A DNA stretch of 24,517 bases, from assembly GCA_947452525.1 (NCBI GenBank), contig CANGCW010000004.1, positions 1 through 24,517 on the forward strand. Direction: 5' to 3'. Source of the stretch: Actinomycetota bacterium (GTDB lineage Bacteria; Actinomycetota; Actinomycetes; Nanopelagicales; Nanopelagicaceae). This document shows, in pieces, positions 21,114 to 24,517 of this stretch. The position numbers and the translations under genes are program-made. The first letter of the stretch is position 1. Every line of letters begins with the position of its first letter. The notes below the pieces were generated by a model. The model had not been told where the DNA came from. It was given only the letters and a program-made list of their open reading frames with translations, and ran no database searches.

Positions 21114-21884
21114 ATGGCTTACGCTCTCATCACAGGCGCTACTGCAGGCATCGGAAACGCATTCACACGCTTACTCGCTGCGAAGAAATATGACCTCGTC
21201 CTCGTTGCGCGCGATGTCGCCAGAATGGAAGAGCAGGCATCTACCTATCGCGAAAAGTATGGAATCAAGGTTGAAGTACTCAGGGCGGATCTCTCAAAGC
21301 TAGATGAGATTGCTCGCGTTGAGAAGCGACTTCAAGACCTTGCCGCACCCATTGATGTCTTGATCAATAATGCTGGATTCGGCCTTAATAAAGCATTCTC
21401 ATCATCGCATATCGATGATGAACAACAACTGCTCGATGTACTTGTTACCGCACCGGTTCGATTAACGCATGCGGTGCTCCCCCAGATGCGTTCGCGTAAA
21501 TCCGGAATTGTCATCAATGTCAGTAGCGTCGCAGGGTGGATTGCGGGCGGCACGTATAGCGCTGCCAAGTCATACATGACTGTCTTCTCCGAATCACTCA
21601 ATACCGAACTTCGCAAGAATGGCGTGAAGGTGATGGCGCTCTGTCCCGGCTTCACTCACACCGAATTTCACCAACGAGGACAGATGAAGATGGGCGGCTT
21701 GCCTTCCTTTATGTGGCTCGATGCAGATCGCGTCGTGAAAGATGGTTGGGATGCGGCCCAGAAAGGTGCGGCGGTCTGCATCCCTGGTGCTCAATACAAA
21801 GCTCTCGCCTGGCTCTCCCAGAAGGCGCCTCGTGGTCTCGTTCGTCGAATCGGTATGGGCGTTCGCGTGCGCCAGCGCCGCTGA
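21114..21884 (+). CDS. Short-chain dehydrogenase/reductase (classical SDR, DltE-like)
   Basis: NAD(P)(H) oxidoreductase with a Rossmann fold, 256 residues. The cofactor loop TGATAGIG is at residues 7-14, immediately after the first strand, which fits the chosen start. NNAG is at 85-88, the catalytic Ser at about 138 in NVSSVAGW, and the YxxxK pair is Tyr148 and Lys152 in TYSAAKSY. The CPGF block with HTEF follows. Arg34 just after the second strand (VARD) suggests a preference for NADP. The C-terminus is basic (RVRQRR). The substrate is unknown; it may reduce a lipid or other carbonyl. It stands alone downstream of the tRNA (opposite strand). Confidence 0.92.
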   Translation: MAYALITGATAGIGNAFTRLLAAKKYDLVLVARDVARMEEQASTYREKYGIKVEVLRADLSKLDEIARVEKRLQDLAAPIDVLINNAGFGLNKAFSSSHIDDEQQLLDVLVTAPVRLTHAVLPQMRSRKSGIVINVSSVAGWIAGGTYSAAKSYMTVFSESLNTELRKNGVKVMALCPGFTHTEFHQRGQMKMGGLPSFMWLDADRVVKDGWDAAQKGAAVCIPGAQYKALAWLSQKAPRGLVRRIGMGVRVRQRR

Positions 21885-22050
21885 GCCCAATCTCTCAGCC
21901 ATTTCCCACGCCTCGCTCGCCCAATTATCACTCCAGTGGGCTGCCCCTCATTTACACTTACCGCAGGCGTCATGAGGCGGGCTTGAACCCGAACCGAGCG
22001 CGACCGATTCATAGGTAAGAGCAATACGACGGTATTAATTTGGAGGAAAT

Positions 22051-22932
22051 GTGTTGAGAAGAAACAAGAAGGCTAACCACGTAACAATGATTGGTGCGGT
22101 CATCACGGCCGGGCTTCTCGTCATCTCGAGCACCACCGGCGCACACGCCGCTTCTGTTAAGCAGGGCGTTGCATGTGCGAAGAAGGGTGCAAAGACCACC
22201 GCTGGCGGAACAAAGTACACATGTGGCGTCAATCCCGCCTCTTCCAGCAAGAAGCTTGTCTGGGTAACTTCCGATTGCCTCTCCTCCGATACCGCATACA
22301 AGAGCTCAGTCACTGAGAGCGCAGCTTTTGCAAAGCAACAGATCGCAGCACTTAACCAGATCGGTGAGAGCATTGATGCTTCAAAGAAACTTGTTGATGT
22401 CTTGAATCAGCAAATCTCTGATGCCAAAACCAAGAAGTACATCGTTGATTACGATCACGCGGTAAAGCCTGCGTTGCCGATTACTGCAATTGGTGTAGAC
22501 GCTGCGATTGCAGCACTTCAGGCAAAGGTCACAGTAGATACAGCAAAGCGTGATAACGCTGGCACACAGCGCGACCTCGTCCGTGCAACTCTTGCTAAGA
22601 CTTATAACGATTCCCAGATTCTCGCATTTTCCAATGATCTCTCAGGTTCAATTCGCAATGCAGATAAGAACGTTCAGAACTACGCTAACTGGATCCGCGC
22701 ATACTCAGGCTATGACGGAAGTGTCCAGAGCACACAGAAGAACATTGCAAACCTCGCAAAGATTCTGAATAACTTGAACGACCGCCTCGCAAAGGCACAA
22801 GCTCAGGTTGTATCAATGACTTCACGCTATGACATTGCAAAGGCACAGCAGCCAACACTCTTGGCTCAGATCAAGACCAACTCAACGCAGGCACTTCAGT
22901 TCCGCACCATCGCTTGTAAGGCTGGCTTGTAA
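22051..22932 (+). CDS. Secreted coiled-coil protein with Cys-pair mini-domain
   Basis: 293 residues. A signal peptide (1-34, ending AHA) is followed by a small domain GVACAKKGAKTTAGGTKYTC (39-58) with Cys42 and Cys58 and a trailing KLVW. I recall such a Cys-Gly-Cys mini-domain in several exported proteins of acI-like actinobacteria. The rest (about 80-280) is Ala/Gln/Lys-rich helix with heptad-like spacing, probably a long coiled coil; a last Cys lies near the end (IACKAGL). The start is GTG at 22051 or TTG at 22054; GGAGG lies 4 or 7 nt before. Strong ribosome site and strong terminator suggest high expression. I do not recognise a function; a surface or cell-wall role is plausible. The 166-nt gap before it shows no gene. 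Confidence 0.8.
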   Translation: MLRRNKKANHVTMIGAVITAGLLVISSTTGAHAASVKQGVACAKKGAKTTAGGTKYTCGVNPASSSKKLVWVTSDCLSSDTAYKSSVTESAAFAKQQIAALNQIGESIDASKKLVDVLNQQISDAKTKKYIVDYDHAVKPALPITAIGVDAAIAALQAKVTVDTAKRDNAGTQRDLVRATLAKTYNDSQILAFSNDLSGSIRNADKNVQNYANWIRAYSGYDGSVQSTQKNIANLAKILNNLNDRLAKAQAQVVSMTSRYDIAKAQQPTLLAQIKTNSTQALQFRTIACKAGL

Positions 22933-22948
22933 GGAGTAGTTATTCAAT

Positions 22949-22982
22949 AAAAAAACCACCGATTAATCTCGGTGGTTTTTTT
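22949..22982. terminator. Bidirectional intrinsic terminator
   Basis: Stem ACCACCGA/TCGGTGGT (22955-22962 with 22969-22976), loop TTAATC, flanked by seven A on the left and seven T on the right, so it ends transcripts from both sides: the coiled-coil gene rightward and the Rieske gene leftward. Confidence 0.93.
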
Positions 22983-23002
22983 ATGTCGCAATACTTGAAG
23001 AG

Positions 23003-23467
23003 CTAGCCAAGCGTAATTGCCTTCGCTGTCGCAGTAAATGGAATCTTTGCAAGTGCTGTGCGTGCAGGGCCGCGAACAAGTTTGCCTGGAAGGGTGAACT
23101 CTGAACCGTGCGCTGGGCAGACCCAGGTGCTTCCCTGCTGCATAACGGTGACGCCGTTGTGTGTGCAGCTAAGATCAATAGCAGCGTAGCCGGCCACTGA
23201 CTTTGTCTGACGCACGACAGCAATAGTGCGACCATCGCTAAGAGTGATGGTGATTGCTCCGCCGACCTTGGCTAGCGCCTTATTCTTCGCGAGATCAATC
23301 TTCAACTTTCCACCGACCTGAGTAATGCCTGCAGCAACGACAGAGGCATCGGCAGGGGTGCTACCAAGCTCCGTTGCAATGCCGAGCGATGCGGCAAGCA
23401 CGCCACAGAGAACTGCGCGGCGCGATAACGAGCCACTCTCATTTACATTCTGATCTGCTTCTAACAT
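23003..23467 (-). CDS. Tat-exported Rieske [2Fe-2S] protein
   Basis: 154 residues from the ATG at 23467, with GGAG 5 nt upstream; the adjacent GTG at 23470 would be too close to it. A twin-arginine signal (SLSRRAVLCGVLAASLG, Arg16-Arg17) indicates export in folded form. Cluster ligands are in CTHNG (Cys101, His103) and CPAHGSEF (Cys117, His120), the two Rieske boxes. The length is that of a small single-domain Rieske protein, not QcrA with its several helices, and there are no bc1 genes nearby. It would be an extracellular electron carrier or a subunit of an unknown oxidoreductase. Similar proteins are common in actinobacteria, with no settled function. It is divergent from the GGDEF gene. 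Confidence 0.9.
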   Translation of the reverse strand: MLEADQNVNESGSLSRRAVLCGVLAASLGIATELGSTPADASVVAAGITQVGGKLKIDLAKNKALAKVGGAITITLSDGRTIAVVRQTKSVAGYAAIDLSCTHNGVTVMQQGSTWVCPAHGSEFTLPGKLVRGPARTALAKIPFTATAKAITLG

Positions 23468-23501
23468 CACTACTCCATATCCTCATTCGAGCCTGGGCTT
23501 A

Positions 23502-23507
23502 TAGCCT
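23502..23507 (+). promoter_or_regulatory. -10 box of GGDEF gene, leaderless
   Basis: TAGCCT, 6 nt (CGGCGA), GTG at 23514. The TAG of this box is also an in-frame stop, so no earlier start is possible: the GTG is the first start codon in frame. Confidence 0.6.
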
Positions 23508-23513
23508 CGGCGA

Positions 23514-24517
23514 GTGCAGAGCACTCTCATCACTAGGAAGCGAATTTATCTCAATCCTCGGGTTTTCCCCATCGCGCTCCTCGCGCTGCATCTGGGAATT
23601 CGCCTAGCATTTCCAGAGCCAACTCCGCTGACTGACCTCGTCATCTATAACGCCGTTGCGATTCTGGCTGCTGCCGCTATTTTGCAGACCCCGTACTTCA
23701 ACTCGCGCCTCTCGATTTTCCTCGCCTCGGGTGGGGTCGCATCGTGGTCGATCGGCTCAATTCTCTCAACCTGGCAATCCTTCTATCCAAGCGATAACCC
23801 GGATTCCCTCTCGGGGTATATCAATACTGCTTACACACTCTTCTACCCCTGCATGATCCTCGCCCTCATTACATCCACAACGCTGGAGCGACATCTCACT
23901 TTCACTCAGTCTCTTGATGCACTGATCTCATCACTTGGTTTGAGTGCGTTATTGGCTGCCGTCTTCCTCAAGCCAGCGATGTTCGCCTTCGATGGTTCAA
24001 GGTCAACGGTCTTCTTCACTCTCCTCTTCCCCGCTGGCGATGTTGTACTACTCGCAACCTCCATCCTCTACTTTCTCTTATTACCGAAAAGCGTGCGTTC
24101 ACTCTTGCTACTCATTGGCTTCGCCATCTTCGCTACGACTGATATCTACTTCCTGATTGCATCCGCGACATATGGCTACCCCTTCGCATCGATTGTCGAT
24201 GATGGGTGGTTGCTCGGGTTGATAGGTATCGCAGAAGCTTTCAACTACCGACCGAAAGCCGAACGAATCTCGGATGGCGCAAGTTCGATAATCACTACAA
24301 TCTCACTCATTCTTTCTACCGTGATACTTGCGATGGCGGCCCTTAATCCAGAAGAGTTTTTAACACCAGTGATCGCCATTGCGATATCGACTATCGCCTT
24401 CTCATTCCTACGGATGTCGGTGGCTCTGCGCACCGCACACCGAGCGCGTGATGATCGCGAGTTGGCGCATATCGATGAACTCACCGGGCTACCAAATCGT
24501 CGACGATTCGTCGCAGA
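23514..24517 (+). CDS. Multi-pass membrane GGDEF protein, 5' part (cut by window end)
   Basis: 334 codons are visible. About ten hydrophobic segments occupy residues 18-310, for example FPIALLALHLGIRLAF, TAYTLFYPCMILALI and LLLLIGFAIFATTDIYFL. A short basic helix (VALRTAHRARDDRELAH) then leads to DELTGLPNRRRF, the first motif of a GGDEF domain, at the very end. The active-site GG(D/E)EF and any EAL domain lie beyond the window, so it cannot be said whether it makes or breaks c-di-GMP. The membrane part resembles the poorly defined multi-helix sensors seen before GGDEF domains in actinobacteria. The start is GTG with a -10 box 6 nt upstream; an in-frame TAG directly upstream excludes a longer form. 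Confidence 0.85.
   Translation, partial: MQSTLITRKRIYLNPRVFPIALLALHLGIRLAFPEPTPLTDLVIYNAVAILAAAAILQTPYFNSRLSIFLASGGVASWSIGSILSTWQSFYPSDNPDSLSGYINTAYTLFYPCMILALITSTTLERHLTFTQSLDALISSLGLSALLAAVFLKPAMFAFDGSRSTVFFTLLFPAGDVVLLATSILYFLLLPKSVRSLLLLIGFAIFATTDIYFLIASATYGYPFASIVDDGWLLGLIGIAEAFNYRPKAERISDGASSIITTISLILSTVILAMAALNPEEFLTPVIAIAISTIAFSFLRMSVALRTAHRARDDRELAHIDELTGLPNRRRFVA

Noticed and set aside
21976..22000. tRNA-like T arm (GGGTTCAAGCCC on the minus strand)
   Set aside because: No matching acceptor, D or anticodon arms can be built around it; a full tRNA or tmRNA is not present.
1..24517. CRISPR arrays, insertion sequences, rRNA, phage genes
   Set aside because: No spaced direct repeats, transposase motifs, terminal inverted repeats or rRNA-like stretches were found when reading both strands.

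Overview
The window looks like part of a small, tightly packed genome of a planktonic freshwater actinobacterium. A Nanopelagicales (acI, 'Ca. Planktophila'-like) origin fits best; a Luna-type Microbacteriaceae such as Rhodoluna is the main alternative. The evidence is an actinorhodopsin with its own retinal-making genes, actinobacterial gene order, base composition near half GC, very short or overlapping gene junctions, and many promoters whose -10 box sits only 6-8 nt before the start codon, which implies leaderless mRNAs.

Left part (1-10000): a conserved actinobacterial housekeeping block. metG (cut by the window edge) and rsmI run leftward and overlap by 4 nt; a protein O-mannosyltransferase diverges from them. 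Next comes a leftward group: a gephyrin/MoeA-like protein (Glp) that has lost a whole domain and its catalytic motif, a RimJ-type acetyltransferase, and a membrane protein of the GlpR/SepX division type. A 5-formyltetrahydrofolate cyclo-ligase diverges from that group. A leftward copC - copD/ctaG - acyl-CoA dehydrogenase operon follows, and divergent from it a small zinc-ribbon protein resembling the mycobacterial chaperone Ruc. As I recall it, the same set in nearly the same order occurs in Mycobacterium tuberculosis around Rv0991c-Rv1007c, without the copper/acyl-CoA genes.

Middle part (10000-16600): envelope and accessory genes. These are a secreted glycine-zipper protein, a 43-codon leaderless small ORF divergent from an MMPL/RND transporter, a NERD nuclease-SF1 helicase fusion (a plausible but unproven defence or repair gene), an S51 peptidase, a stand-alone RgpF-like glycan protein, and a roughly 400-bp AT-rich gap with hairpins but no convincing gene.

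Phototrophy module (16600-19500): a small membrane protein, a strong terminator, a green-tuned proton-pumping actinorhodopsin with a structured 5' leader, the beta-carotene cleavage enzyme Blh, and, divergent from blh, the two halves of a heterodimeric lycopene cyclase. The cyclase makes beta-carotene, Blh cleaves it to retinal, and retinal loads the rhodopsin. The earlier carotenoid genes (crtE, crtB, crtI) are not in the window.

Right part (19500-24517): a secreted gluzincin-like metallopeptidase, tRNA-Arg(CCU), a short-chain dehydrogenase, a secreted coiled-coil protein closed by a near-perfect bidirectional terminator, a Tat-exported Rieske protein, and the start of a multi-pass membrane GGDEF protein that runs off the end. 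I saw no insertion sequence, CRISPR array, rRNA or phage gene. All functions are inferred from motifs and remembered family features; no database search was run.
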